The notes under the pieces were generated by a model. That model saw nothing but the letters and a program-made list of their open reading frames with translations, did not search any database and was not told the origin of the DNA. Shown here in pieces: positions 13,421-25,200 of a stretch of 64,000 nt of DNA. The stretch is from Panax quinquefolius. Its lineage: Eukaryota > Streptophyta > Magnoliopsida > Apiales > Araliaceae. Both the position numbers and the translations under genes were made by a program. Position 1 is the stretch's first letter; every line of letters begins with the position of its first letter. The stretch covers positions 153,012,778 through 153,076,777 of the forward strand of contig CM035152.1 in the NCBI GenBank assembly GCA_020205615.1, given 5' to 3'.

Positions 13421-13919
13421 GAAACAAAAATTTTACCAAACAACAACCTCAACAATAATAACACTACTCATAAACAAAATAAACAACACCATACACCAAA
13501 ACATCACCATACACAAAAACAAAAACATAAGTAACCAAAAACAACCAAAAAATATATATTCTTAAAAAAAATAAATAACAAACCTTCAAATATTTTTGCT
13601 GGGGAACAATTTTCCGGTTGTGAACCTCAACTTCATCTTCTTTTCCAACTTTTTTTTGGAGAACCTTCAAAATCAGAATCGATATATACCAATGATTTAG
13701 CCTTCTTATTCGTATGTCTCCCCAGTTTCTTATCTTCAACATCTGATTTCACCACTAACATCTTCCCCTGTTTTGAAGACTTTGACATACTATCCTTCAC
13801 CTTTACAAATGTCTTCAAATCCTTCATATAATCATCATCCCTAACTCGTTTACTCTTCCTATCACTCTTCTTATCCCCCATTCCCTCCATTCTCTTCCTC
13901 GTAGACACCATCACAAACA

Positions 13920-14390
13920 AAAATTAAATAAATCGAAAAATGTAGAACCACTAAATGAGAACAAATCGAACAACTTACAAATAATCACGATGAAAAGAAG
14001 AATACGAAAACAACGAACTAAAGAACCAAACACCGACAACGAATCTCTACCGGAAAGAACGATCGCCGACTGCTCAGAAGAAAAGAGTTTTGCTTAAAGA
14101 GTTCCCAAAACACAGAATAAGGGTTTCCAAAGGAAAAAAAGACAAACAAAGATAAGAACGAAATTAAAATTGAAATACGAGCCCACTATCCCACATAAAG
14201 CGTGAACAATTTTTTTTTAAAAAAAATTGAATTGCCATGTCATCAGCACATTAAATAACACAACAAAAATTAAAGGAATAATTATTATTCACTAATAATG
14301 TAATTAAAACTTTATATGCATTAATATTGTAAATATTTAATGAGTACGCTATTGTTGTAATTACTTTTTAAAATGTCATATAAAATGTAA
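13920..14390. other. 5' flank of the MULE gene, no gene seen
   Basis: Upstream of the Ulp1-like start codon, running into AT-rich sequence. The part at 13980-14160 is less AT-rich and could hold the gene's 5' UTR or promoter. No open frame of note and no clear terminal inverted repeat. Confidence 0.4.
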
Positions 14391-14535
14391 TTGTTCCTTA
14401 AAATTTAGGGGAAAATAATTTGGGCTTTTTTAATGGGTTCTAACATAAGAATTATTAAATTTTTGGGGCTTTCTTAATTTTGAGGCCTCAAGCAATTGCT
14501 TAATTTGCTTAACTGTAGGACCGATCCTGAATGTG
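14390..14535. mobile_element. Possible hAT-type element terminus
   Basis: Contains 'GGGGCTTTCTTAATTTTGAGGCC', here split by me into 'ggggctttcttaa' and 'ttttgaggcctcaagc', then 'ttgcttaactgtaggacc' and 'GACCGATCCTGA'. The last resembles the CAGGGCCGGCCCTG-type ends of many plant hAT-related elements. Only one end is recognised, so this is tentative. Confidence 0.35.
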
Positions 14536-14779
14536 ACTTACATATGAGAGAGTATCATATAAAAATATAAAAAATATATATAAAAATATCAATTTCCTAT
14601 AACTAAATTTGTATGAATAAATGAAGAAAACAATTACTGTGACATCAGCTGCCGAGGAGAATCGTTTTATTAAAAGAAATATTTTTATTTGTGTTTGGGG
14701 TATATTATTATTGTTATTATTACTTCCTTCGTCTAGGAGGCACAAATCCGTGTTGGATACTTTGCGAACACGCATCCGT

Positions 14780-14869
14780 ATGATTTAATTTTAATTTTAA
14801 ATTAAATTTTTTAGTGCCCGTACATAGGTTGTTAGTGTTTAATTTGTTATCTAGGTCTGTACAGTCGCC
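14780..14869 (+). promoter_or_regulatory. Promoter-proximal and 5' UTR region of the ALFIN-LIKE gene
   Basis: AT-rich stretch directly upstream of the ATG; the start context 'cagtcgccATGG' is favourable for plant translation. No clear TATA box could be singled out. Confidence 0.4.
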
Positions 14870-17800
14870 ATGGACATTCCTTCAAACCCTCGCACCGTTG
14901 AAGAGATCTTCAAAGACTACAGTTGTCGTCGTAACGGAATAGTTCGTGCTCTCACCTACGGTAATTCCTATTACTTCTTCTTTTTTCCCCAAACCCTAAT
15001 GTTTTTACATAAAAAGTTTATTAATTCGCCTCTTTCTCTCTCTTTCTTCTCAGATGTTGATGAATTCTACTCGCTCTGCGATCCAGGTTTTATTTTTTCA
15101 CTGCATTATTGCTTTTTCTCTCAGATATAGATGTTCATATAGTTCGGCTAATTGTTTGATTGATAAAAATTGTTTCTTTTTAGAAAAGGAGAATTTGTGC
15201 TTGTATGGGCATCCTAATGAGTACTGGGAAGTGACGTTGCCGGCGGAGGAAGTGCCGCCGGAGCTTCCGGAACCAGCTTTAGGGATCAATTTCGCCAGGG
15301 ATGGGATGAATCGTAGAGATTGGCTGTCTTTGGTGGCTGTGCATACTGATTCGTGGTTGCTTTCGGTTGCTTATTATTTTGGTGCTCGCCTTAATCGGAA
15401 CGAGAGGTTTACTTACTTCTCTTGCTTTACTTCATTGTTGCTTATCTCTGTTTCCGTGTTTCCTATAAATTGTTTGTTTGTAAATTTCTTATCTTTCGTA
15501 TGCACAGTTGTTACTTGTTTCTTCTTTTAGTTGCCAAATTCTTTGCTTGGTATTTGTTAACGCCAAGATCTTTTGTCACGTCCCAATCACGTAAAACGTC
15601 CTGATCCTGCAACGTAAACACAATAAACACCACAAGCTTGACGGCGGTTCCGTCGGGGGATAGCTCAGGCGTGAGAGTCAGTATATGAATTCACAAGGTT
15701 TTTTCGAAAACGGAGGCTATATTGCCTAGTGTATAGAGATAAAGAGAAAAATGATAATTCTCTGTGTGTATATGATTCTGAATCATGAAATGTATGAGAA
15801 CGTACGTCTTGGTGAAGACTTCCTTGCTAAGTTATACCCTCTTTGCCTGAATTACTGTGCCATCCACTAGTACCTGACACATCCCCCTTTAGCTGATGGA
15901 TCCTGCCGACTGCATGTAGTTTATCCACTGCCTTTGGTCACTGTTACTACCGCCGACCGATTATGATCCCATCCACATTAATGCATGGCAGGTTATTTAG
16001 TCAACCGACATGCTTTTTCATCATTACAAGTCAAAGATGTAGATATTAAAATGTCTAAAAGATTGATCCACTGACCCGACCCGGTCTTATAGTTTGAAAT
16101 GAAAATAATATGATGACTGGGCTTAATAACTTTCATAGTTCAAATAATAAAGGCCCGATAGAATAATTAAAAGAATAAGCCCAATACACCCGGCCCAAAG
16201 AGATAAAATATCATGACCCAACAGTATTGATTAAGAAAGGTTCCAATTGATGAACTATTTCTGGGTCTCTGGCTGATTAATTTGATTATGATTGTGAGAG
16301 TCAACTGGAAGCATTTTTTCACTGTAGAGGAGGACCTTTCATTCACACAACAATATGTTCCATTGAACAACTGTTTGATCTGTAGACATCTTGTTTGACA
16401 ACTGAAAAAGATTTCCGCCAATCTTATGTGCTGGGAGCTCAAGTTCTTCCAAGGGAAGCTATGCCATACTTCTAGAATTGATTGTCTATGTGAATTCCAA
16501 TCTGGATAGTTTCGAAAACAACTTAATACTGTCATGCAAACAAAATTTAATATAGACTATGACAGCTGATGATATTATAATGAGTTTTGAAAATTTGATG
16601 GAATTTTTATGTATTTGTACACTTATTGGCTAGAGCTTTGTCAACAATATCCCTGACTGTTTGAATACCAAAAGGGAATAAGGATAGGTATAGACTTGAT
16701 TTCAAAACTGACATTTTAATATTCCATTCACCACAACCGTTTGCGAATGATAGTGATTAGCTAGTCTAACAAGTTATGTTAAGAGGCTGAGGACAATTGG
16801 AGACAGACCCACAGGACATGGATAAATTTTGGAAATTCTAGGAGTTATTTACTTTTTCAACGAGTAATTCCTTTGAAGAGAACTTTAGAAATTTAAAAAG
16901 CATTTCTATATTATTTAGAATGGGTATGTGTTTCTATTTGCACCAAAATGGAAAAAGGGTATTTGTTTCTATGATTAAAGTTTCTGTTATTTAAAATTGC
17001 AACTTTATGTTGTTTCCCACTATTCTATTCTGTTGATTAGTCTATCCCTGAATTTTTTGAACGTAGATTATGTCATTTTCCCTACTTAGTTCTCTTCTGC
17101 TTAGTTTCATTTACTATCACTTGTTCAGCCTCACATATATAAACATTTTTCTTAACTCATCCTTCTCGTAGACTCTTGATACAATCCATCTCCAAATCAC
17201 AGTCCTATCAAACTGATTTTCTTGCAAGTTGCTTTATCTAAGAATACATTTATCTTACCTTCGTCCGTTTTGATTTATTCTTGTATACCCTTTACCATAA
17301 ACGTGTACCAGAAAATAGGTTTTTAATTTATTTTTTTCTTCTTGAATTACCTCACATCTATCCTAACCTCTACATGTAAGTCATATGTTATTTCATTATC
17401 ACATTTCTACTCAGCTTGCTATTGTGTTATTTCATAGCATGGTATGGATCATTTCTTCCATGTTCACAGGAATAGATGTTGCTTCTTTAGGAACAACATA
17501 ATCTCCAGCTTCTCCTTCATGACTAATCCATCCTCGGTATAAATTGTTTTCTACTTTTTTTTTCTGGTTCTTTGTTATCTGTTGGGCCTTAGCCTTAGCT
17601 GTACTGAACGATCTAATGATGGGTTTATGTAGAATTGTTCTATAGACTATCATAATGGATTCACGTTCACATAAATAATGACCGTAACATCTTGTTTCTT
17701 CTTTTTATTATAGGTCTCTACTCTCCAGTATCGCTCCTTTTTTTGTCTGTTTTGTAATCTGCAATGTAAAAATATTTGCCTCCCAGGCAAACACTTACAG

Positions 17801-19494
17801 TCTTGAATGTCGATTAGTGTGCATTCCTTGTATCACCTCACTTCTCAATCTAATTTGAGATAATCTTATTTCATAATCAAGTACCCTAAGATACGGCTAT
17901 CAGTTTTACTTTATATCTTTTTGTATTACCTAACTTCTTTTTTAAGTTGCTAATGTAAACCATGATTATTTTATGGCCACATTTTCTTTCATATCACACA
18001 ATGAAACATTTTTTCCACCTTCGCTGCATTATATGCAACACTATGTCCTAAGCTTTCTCTACTAACCATGCTTCCTTTGTAGGAACATATCATTTCCAGT
18101 TCCTCCCTCATAATTAATCCATCCTCAATACACGCACACACACAACTTATTTACTATTTTTTCTGATTCTCTGCTATCTCTAGGGTCCTAGTCTTCCATG
18201 GTGTATTTATTGTTCAAGTGCCTTCAATTGTCGCTGCCTATAGTCCAAAAGTTGCTGAAGTTGCAATTCTGGCTTTCTGCATTTTATAAACCTCTGATGG
18301 TGGAGTTTCTTTTAATACTTCTGATATAGAATTGATCTTGACTTCCCTTCACAATGTCGCAAGCAAAAGCATAATAGAATTTCAATTTTATCCTAAAGCA
18401 TCTCTTGTCAGTTCATCTATAAGCAACATAACTCAAGCCCAATAGCCAAAGGAGACCTATATGGTTGGGAATTTGTTTCTTAACAGAATGCAAGTTATTT
18501 TTATTGTGTTTGTAGGTTCTAATTTTTTATGATTTTTGGGAGTGAAACTAATCTATCTGTTTTAGCTGTACTTAAAAACTTGTTGATGGATTGATATATA
18601 GAACTGCAACTGCTCTATATATAGTAATGGTATCACATGGACGTAATAAGTGACTTGCCACATCTCGTTCTTGTGTTCTCTAGCTTCCAGTTTTGTTCTC
18701 GAGTTTTGTTCATTAAAGAGTGCAAAACACCTTCCAGTCTTCTTTCTATGGTGTTTCTTATTGTTGTGCCCATGTGGGTGGATGCTTCTGTTCTGGTGTC
18801 ATATTTGTATTCTATGAATTTGAAAATTCTCCTCTTCCACTACCAGTTACAGTCGGGTGCCAGTTTAGTGTACATTCCTTGTGTATTTGAATATGTTATT
18901 TTCCTATACAAATTCTCTATTTTTTCAGGCATTTATCATAAACTATGCATTTCACTCAACAGGAAGCGCCTATTCAGCCTGATAAATGATCTACCCACTG
19001 TCTTTGAAGTCGTAACAGAGAGAAAGCCAATTAAGGACAAGCCCAGTGTGGATGCAGGAAGCAAATCCAGGATCAGTGCAAAGGTAAATTATTAAAATTC
19101 TTAACTTTCTTTGTGAATTAGAAGTGTATCACATGTTTATTAGTTATCAAATAATTTATAAATTCCCTTGTCAGCACTCGGCACTTGAGATCTCTAACCT
19201 ACTGGGGGAAAAAAATTAAATTTCTCACGTTTTGCCTTGCAGAAATCAAGTGATGGACAGGAAAAAAGCAATCAAAGGTTATATGATGAGAGTTACGTGG
19301 AGGATGAAGATGAGCATGGCGAAACACTTTGTGGGAGCTGTGGGGGCCATTACAGTGCCGATGAATTCTGGATTGGCTGTGACATCTGTGAGAGGTGGTA
19401 CCATGGGAAATGTGTTAAAATAACACCAGCTAAGGCAGAAAATATCAAGCAATACAAGTGCCCGTCTTGCAGCACAAAGAAGGGGAGGCAGTAA
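14870..19494 (+). CDS. AL: ALFIN-LIKE PHD-finger protein
   Basis: Five exons with GT-AG introns and consistent phase: 14870-14960, 15054-15086, 15184-15406, 18963-19083, 19243-19494; 720 nt, 239 residues. The N-terminal Alfin domain (about residues 5-135) has the family blocks [42 protein letters not shown] and [15 protein letters not shown] short variable linker and an acidic patch (about 171-181) lead to a C-terminal C4HC3 PHD finger (about 183-233: [27 protein letters not shown]), ending in KKGRQ as in other members. Known: Alfin-like proteins are nuclear and bind H3K4me2/3 through the PHD finger; Trp208 and Tyr193 are likely in the methyl-lysine pocket. The length is normal (about 240-260). 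Intron 3 is 3.56 kb, far longer than the others (93, 97 and 159 bp). It is the only gene here with an intact frame; the exact paralogue number cannot be assigned. Confidence 0.95.
15574..16220 (+). mobile_element. Possible TE fragment in intron 3
   Basis: Starts 'TGTCACGTCCCAATCACG', like the 5' end of many gypsy LTRs. It has a less AT-rich composition than the rest of the intron, with 'gacggcggttccgtcgggg' near 15640. The right limit is set loosely at 'CATGACCCAACA'. No matching target-site duplication was found (tcttt on the left, gtatt on the right), so the identification is weak. Confidence 0.3.
17430..18900 (+). repeat. Diverged tandem duplication inside intron 3
   Basis: The stretch around 17460-17590 (aggaacaacataatctccag.., ttctttgttatct..) resembles 18080-18190 (aggaacatatcatttccag.., attctctgctatct..). 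The stretch 17690-17830 (..cacttacagtcttgaatg.., gtgtgcattccttgt) resembles 18640-18890 (..cagttacagtcgggtg.., gtgtacattccttgt). Copies are clearly diverged, so the duplication is old. It helps explain why this intron is so long. No coding potential. Confidence 0.55.
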
Positions 19495-20014
19495 TGTCTA
19501 AATAACAGCTCGTTAGAGGGCTTAACCTCATACTTGATGCTGACAGTCTCGTAAAACAGCATAATAGCTAATAGGATTTTTTTTTCTTTCTGTTCTTTTG
19601 GTTAATTGTTGGTTTTCTCACCTTATTATGCTATGTTCCTTTTTTATGTTTCTATTCAAAATAGGTTTTACTTGATTTTGTACTTGCTTTGAATTCTGAA
19701 AAAAATGCTACTTTGGTCTCCATTCCATGGTATTGTGCTTACTAATTTGCTCTCTGCACCATTTTAGAATAGTGTCATTTAACTCATCTTTGCTTTCCAG
19801 GTGTAGGTCATTATTGGTGCCATCATCTCAATTTTCTCCTTCATGGTAATTATTTTTTTAATTTTATCTAAAAATAATTTTTCCATGCTTTGATCTTATG
19901 TCTAGTGATTAGGAGTAGGCAAATTTTATAATATTTTACATAGATAGGACCCATTTTATAAATCGAGAGTTTTACATCATCAGCTTGTGCATCACCCAGG
20001 AGGGAGGGAGCGTG
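19495..20014. other. 3' flank of the ALFIN-LIKE gene
   Basis: Contains the likely 3' UTR (T-rich) directly after the stop codon. Nothing else is recognised, and no strong polyadenylation hexamer stands out. Confidence 0.4.
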
Positions 20015-21624
20015 TTAATAATAGAGATATTATTAAAGGACAATTGTCTAAAAATGTCTTATAAATTTAAGGTCAATCGTGTTCGTTCTTGCTCTTAACG
20101 GACATATCACATAGACTAACGTAACAGGCTGACACTGGATAAATTTTTGTTATTCAAAAAATTCAGATCCCTTCTCTCTCTAAGTCCATTCTTATTAGAT
20201 CCATTTTCTCTTTCTTTCAACCTTTCTCTCTCTAAACTCATTAAGTCATTATACTCGGATTTATTTTTGGTGTTAGGCGATTTATTCTGACCAAGTGCTT
20301 TTTCTCTCTTGCACCTTTGCCAAATAAATCACACATACAAAAACCAACATTCAAAGGAAAAACCAAATGAATAAGAACACTAAAGATTTTCAGAAATAAA
20401 AGAACTCGTCTTTTTCCTCTTTATCCTATCTGCTCGATGTATCGTAGCTAACAAAATCTATCATTCCACGAGAGAGAATCACTGGACCACTGCCGACTCC
20501 GAGGAGTTTTGATCATCATCAACGATCAAAAATCGTCGTCCATACACTACCATTAAACTCTTCGCCTCAACTCAAATCACTAAAACCTTCTAAATACCAA
20601 AACAAAACGGCAAAATCAAGGCCAAAATGGGTCCTATTAAACCCTAGAATCCAACACAGCCTCTCAGATATGCAAACTCCAACTAAAATCGATTTAATCA
20701 AAGGCGTTTCACTTCTAGTGATTGATCAAAAGTCAAACTCCGGCGCCTATTGCCTTTATCTCAACTGACAAGTCGCTGCTTTTCTAATTTTTCCCACGAG
20801 TAAGTAGAGGTATAGAGAAGGGAAACCGGTTACGGAGCCCCGACGAGAACACGTGGTTCTGGGCCGTCGGCGTTGGTAGCATGACAACGGAGGGAAAAGA
20901 GAATTTGGGCGGGGAGGAGAGAGAAAATCAAATTGAAGTTCTTAGAAATTCTTTATGAAGATCGAATGCATCATTTCTTTTTTTCGAACTCGATTTGTGT
21001 TGGGTACTTGAAATTTGAAGAAAATAACAGATTATTCTTATATCTTGAAATTGCTTTCGACCCACTATCGGTATACATATTTCTAACACAAAACAGTTCA
21101 ATTCCTCGTTACCCAAATCGAATGACGAATTAAAGAACAAAAAATTAAAATCAGTTTCAACATAAATTGATCTTAGATCCCACTCTCCAAAAAAAACTTC
21201 AAAATATTAAACCTTAACTTCGTTAAATCTCTTCCAGCACTGAAACCAAGCTCAAAAGACTGAAAAAGAAGTACAGTTGTTATTTTTGGGGAAATATTTA
21301 GGGAGGGAAAGCAGGTAAGAGATGGTAGAAAATGGATCTGCTTTTTTTTGGGTAGATATTTCACAGAGAGAAGGAAATTATTGTGGAGAGAGAAAGAAAA
21401 AAAATAATAATAATGAAGAGAGAGAGAGAGAAAGAGCTTAGTCAGCAAAACATGTGCACGTGTCAGCAAAATTAGTCTATGTGGCATGTTCGTCAGAGAT
21501 AGGGATACGATTGATCTTAAATTTGTAAAGTTAAGTGTACTTTTGGACAAAAAAAAGTATAAGATGCAGGTTGGACATCGAAAAAAATGTCAGGAGCATT
21601 TTTACACATTTGCTCTATTATTAA
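20015..21624. mobile_element. Non-autonomous element with long inverted repeats
   Basis: Left end TTAATAATAGAG at 20015 and right end CTCTATTATTAA at 21613-21624 are inverted. Further in, the left block 'ataaatttaaggtcaatcg..cacatagactaa..gctgacac' (about 20060-20135) matches the reverse complement of about 21450-21530, giving diverged inverted repeats of roughly 120-150 bp. The 1.3 kb middle is CT-rich at its left side and GA-rich at its right side, and contains a 'gagaagggaaaccgg'-type stretch but no convincing open frame. Long inverted repeats and no transposase suggest a non-autonomous MULE or related MITE. No target-site duplication was established. Confidence 0.6.
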
Positions 21625-21839
21625 ATTCCAATGTTTCTAAACATATTTTTATATATAGATTAGAGTTTCTATGACACCTTAAAGCAAGATTGGAGGTTGC
21701 TGCATCAATGAAAGCAATAGAAAAAGGTTTTATTTATATAACTACAAGGTGTATAATTAAGAATGCCAAATTAATTTATGTGCATAAATGATAAACCATC
21801 AATACATAAAAAGAAGAGTAAGAAGATTAAAACTCGATT

Positions 21840-22107
21840 TGTTATAAAATTATACATAGTGTATGGATGTCTAGATACATTTTTACCTATGTTTAGATAC
21901 ATTCATATCTCTCTTTATTGTAATGACCTTTGAGTTTTGAAACTCCCATGACCTATGAGTTTTGAAACTTCCAAGTATTTATGTACATGTGCTTATAAAT
22001 AGAAGTATTGTCAAGAGGATGGTAGTTGATATACAAATATAATGAGAATGCTCTCTCTTTTCACTAATCATCATTGTTCTTAATATTTAGTATAATCTTT
22101 TATAACA
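21840..22107 (+). repeat. Copia 5' LTR
   Basis: 268 bp, TGTTATAAAATTATA..TATAACA, followed by 'cgttatcagcac', a primer-binding-region sequence seen after the LTR of many plant copia elements. TATA box at 21994-22001. The same sequence, in three pieces, forms the 3' LTR. Confidence 0.9.
21994..22001 (+). promoter_or_regulatory. Copia LTR TATA box
   Basis: TATAAATA in the 5' LTR; the equivalent in the 3' LTR is at 29982-29989, just downstream of the CACTA insertion. Confidence 0.6.
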
Positions 22108-22249
22108 CGTTATCAGCACAATTCTCTATCCAATTTTGGGAAGAAAAAAAAAGTTCTCTCAACACACTGTAAGTATTGTTTCATTACAATTAAATTTGAT
22201 ATACATATAAACATTTTGTTTTACAAAAGACGCATGAGACAATAATGAT

Positions 22250-25200
22250 AATGGACAACTCTGAAGTTTCTGAGAATACAAATTACGTAAGTACACTACT
22301 TTTGTGATGTAGTAGTATTAGTATAAACAAATAATCATTCCACTTCCCAATTCTCCCACTTTGAAAGTGACTAGAGAAGGGTAAATATTTTTATTCTCTT
22401 CTTATAAATTTATACTTATTTATTTAATTTCTTAAGTATTTATATATTTATATAGATGTCAAATCTTATGAATTTGAATTTGTTGTCCTTGATATATATC
22501 GAGAAAGAATTACTTGTCATGGACTCTTGATACAGATATTCATATAAAGAAAACTTTGGATATATAATTAAGATTGACAAACATGCATCCCTGCAGGATC
22601 ATGCAAAATCAATTATTTTTATTCGCCATCATCTCCATGAAAAAAATATTGGTAATGACATATTAGAAAAAATATTTACTATATTTCATGCCTCAAATAT
22701 GCTCCCGAAGTAGCAAACTTGCGAGTGAAAGTTCATAATATATTCCCTGAAGCAATAAAAGAAATTATATTCCTAGAAGTGATATCATTTCTTCTAGTGC
22801 CTGAACAAATAATGAATTTTTGCTGAAAAATTACCAATCTCGTCCGACCGGTTCTACTCTATTCCTTGAAGTGAATGAAACCTCATTTGATAAACATAAA
22901 GGAAATTATGGTTGTGGTCGTGGGCGTGAAAGGAACAATCAATATAAAAAAGAGAATGTACATGTTGTACTTCTAAACATTTGATAGATTTGTACCATAC
23001 CGCCATAAAAGAAAAAAGGAAGGTAATTGAAACAAATTTTAACGATCATAATGATCTTGAAGATCCCATGAATTATTTTGACTTTTCAAATGGAGTGAAA
23101 ATAACTAATTTTCCTTGATGATGTTGATAGAAATGTTCATACTAATTAATTATTTTTATTTCATTGTATTATGTCATTATAATAAGTATTTTTATTATAC
23201 GTTTTATTTATGTTTCAAGTAATAAAGTTAAATTTATGTTTTTGCATATATAAAGTTGTATGGACTAGAAGCTCATCAAACTTAATTAAAAGCTCTGGAA
23301 GAGCGATTATTCATCAAACTTAATTAAAGGCTCTTGAAGAGCGATTATAATGTTGTCAAAGGGCACAAAAGTTTGTATTGATGATTCTTTATATTCTCCT
23401 GAGACAAGCATAAATTTGCTCAGCTTTAAGGATATACGTTATAATGATTATTAAATGAAAACCAATAACGAAATCAGTGAAGAATTTCTTTATATTATTT
23501 CAATAGTATCGGGCCAGAAGCTCATATTAGAAAAATTGTATATATTTTCTCTCCTTGCTTATATTATACTAAAATGAGAATAGTTGAAACAAATGTTGTA
23601 ATACACCAGAAGTGTGTAATACACGAAAAGTGTTCGGATCTAAAGGTTTTTATGATTTGGCATGATCATATTGATCATCCAGAATCAATAATGATGCGTT
23701 AAATTATTGAAAACTCCCATGAACATCCCTTAAAGAACCAAAAAATTCCTTTACCTGTTGATTATATCAAAGTAAATTAATTACCAAACTATCACATTTA
23801 ATTATTGTTATTTAGTGTTCATCTTTCTAAGAAAGAATTCAGGGTGATATATGTGAACCAATGCACCCACATTGTGGTATATTCAAGTATTTTATGATTT
23901 TACTTGATGCATTAACTAGATGATCATATGTATGTTAAACATCATGTTGCACATACGCATACTCAAAATGGTATGACTGAATCAATTTTTAAGGGAATTT
24001 AAATTATTGCTCGACCTTTGATTATGAAATCAAAATTACCAATTTATGCTTGGGGTCATGCTATTTTACATGCTGCATCATAGCCTCAATAAGTGTTATT
24101 TTTAAGGTATATTTTGAGGATTGTTATTTTAATGAAACAGCCTTCCCACCATTAGGGGAAAAAAATCGTTGTCTGAAGCACGACGTGAGATCGTTGCCTG
24201 AAGCACGACGGGAGATTAATTAGAATGTTTCAATGTTATTTAATCTTGATCCTCATACAAATCAATATGAACTAGAAGTTCAAAAGATTATTCATTTGCA
24301 ATGAATTGCAAATCAATTACCAGAATTATTCACCGATAATAAAAAAATAATGATATCTCACATTCTAACTGCTAATACTCTTGCAGGGATTGAAGTCCAT
24401 GTAGGACAATCAGTTAATACAGCAGCAAATTGAATTAAAGTCACACCTAAAACGTGAAAGAATGATCGGTGTTAAAGATAAAATTTCCCAGAAGAAGAAA
24501 GTATAAAAAAAATAAGTTGCAGCCTATAAAGAGGCTATACCCATGAAACAGGCTACAAAAAAATATTGATCTATCCAAAAATTATGAAAAAAGTCTTTTG
24601 TAAATAAAACTCTTGAAGAGTTATCCCCTGAAGAGGATGAGTTATCTCCTGAAGAAGATCAGGTACTTGAAAATAATGAGATCTCGATACATTATGTATA
24701 TACAGGAAACAAATATATTGGATAGAAATAAAATTGTTGTCGACAACATATTTTTATATAAAGTTGTTCTTGATATTACCAGAAGTAATGATCATGAATA
24801 TGAACCACAAATCGTTGATGAATGTAGAAATATTTGGCCAATGTGAAAAGAGGCGATTCAAGTATAACTAAATTCACAAAGTAAACGTGAAGTTTTTGGA
24901 CCTGTAGTCCGAACACCTAAAGGTGTGATGCCTGTTGAATATAAATGGTTATTTTTACGAAATAAAAAAAAATAAATTATATGGTACAGAACGCAACTTG
25001 TAACACAAGGTTTCTCGCAAAGACCTAATATTAATTATGAAGAAACATATGCTTATGTAATGGACATAATTACATTCAGATTTTTAATTAGCTTGGTAGC
25101 TAGAGAAATTAATGGATGTTGTTACATCATATCTGTATGGATCATTAGATAATTATATCTACATGAAAATCCCTGAAGGATATAAAATACCTGAAACATA

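Larger units (their letters stand above)
5427..13911 (-). pseudogene. DUF1985-Ulp1 (C48) cysteine protease gene of the MULE
   Basis: Approximate exons, in gene order: 13911-13584 (basic N-terminus, MVSTRKRMEG); 12725 to about 11885 (DUF1985, 'KILDFGQPQMFSS..GEMWFIFGETRVKFGLLNF'); about 11690-11130 (coiled coil, then a poly-Asp run); 11051-10959; 10883-10800; 10653-10331; about 10237-10113 (ends WLDDD); 9950-9424 (HINICLYYMRKL..PGHWFLLVFDV); and 9335-5427, split by a solo LTR, starting at DCGM. Known: Ulp1-type proteases (deSUMOylases) use a His-Asp-Cys triad. Seen: the His (GHW) and Cys (DCGMF) are there, but the usual Asp position reads Asn (VVYNSL). Breaks: single-base frameshifts in an A8 run (13650-13657) and near 12444, a stop near 12665, and the LTR. 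The start was chosen for the ATG at 13911, followed by a Lys/Arg-rich N-terminus. Confidence 0.82.
2532..14200. mobile_element. Mutator-like element with transposase and Ulp1-like gene
   Basis: Two convergent broken genes, a mudrA-type transposase (+) and a DUF1985/Ulp1 protease (-), are separated by about 1.9 kb of subterminal-type repeats. Known: plant MULEs carrying Ulp1-like genes (KI-MULE type) form a described group, and maize MuDR also has two convergent genes. Seen: repeated GGTTACC/GGTAACC motifs occur both in the spacer (3600-5200) and in the introns and flanks of the Ulp1 gene (10040-13520), which ties the two halves together. The left end is cut by an LTR at 2531. The right end is placed near 14200 only because the gene's 5' flank ends there; no terminal inverted repeat could be verified. 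Confidence 0.75.

Noticed and set aside
15054..15530. Open frame of 158 codons through exons 2 and 3 of the ALFIN-LIKE gene
   Set aside because: It reads through intron 2 and into intron 3; the family alignment shows clear splice sites instead.
17432..17653. Open frame of 73 codons on - in intron 3 of the ALFIN-LIKE gene
   Set aside because: Lies in the duplicated intron segment; the second copy does not keep the frame.
18637..19095. Open frame of 152 codons on + overlapping the ALFIN-LIKE gene
   Set aside because: Only its last part (18963-19083) is coding, as exon 4. The upstream part is intron sequence without codon bias.
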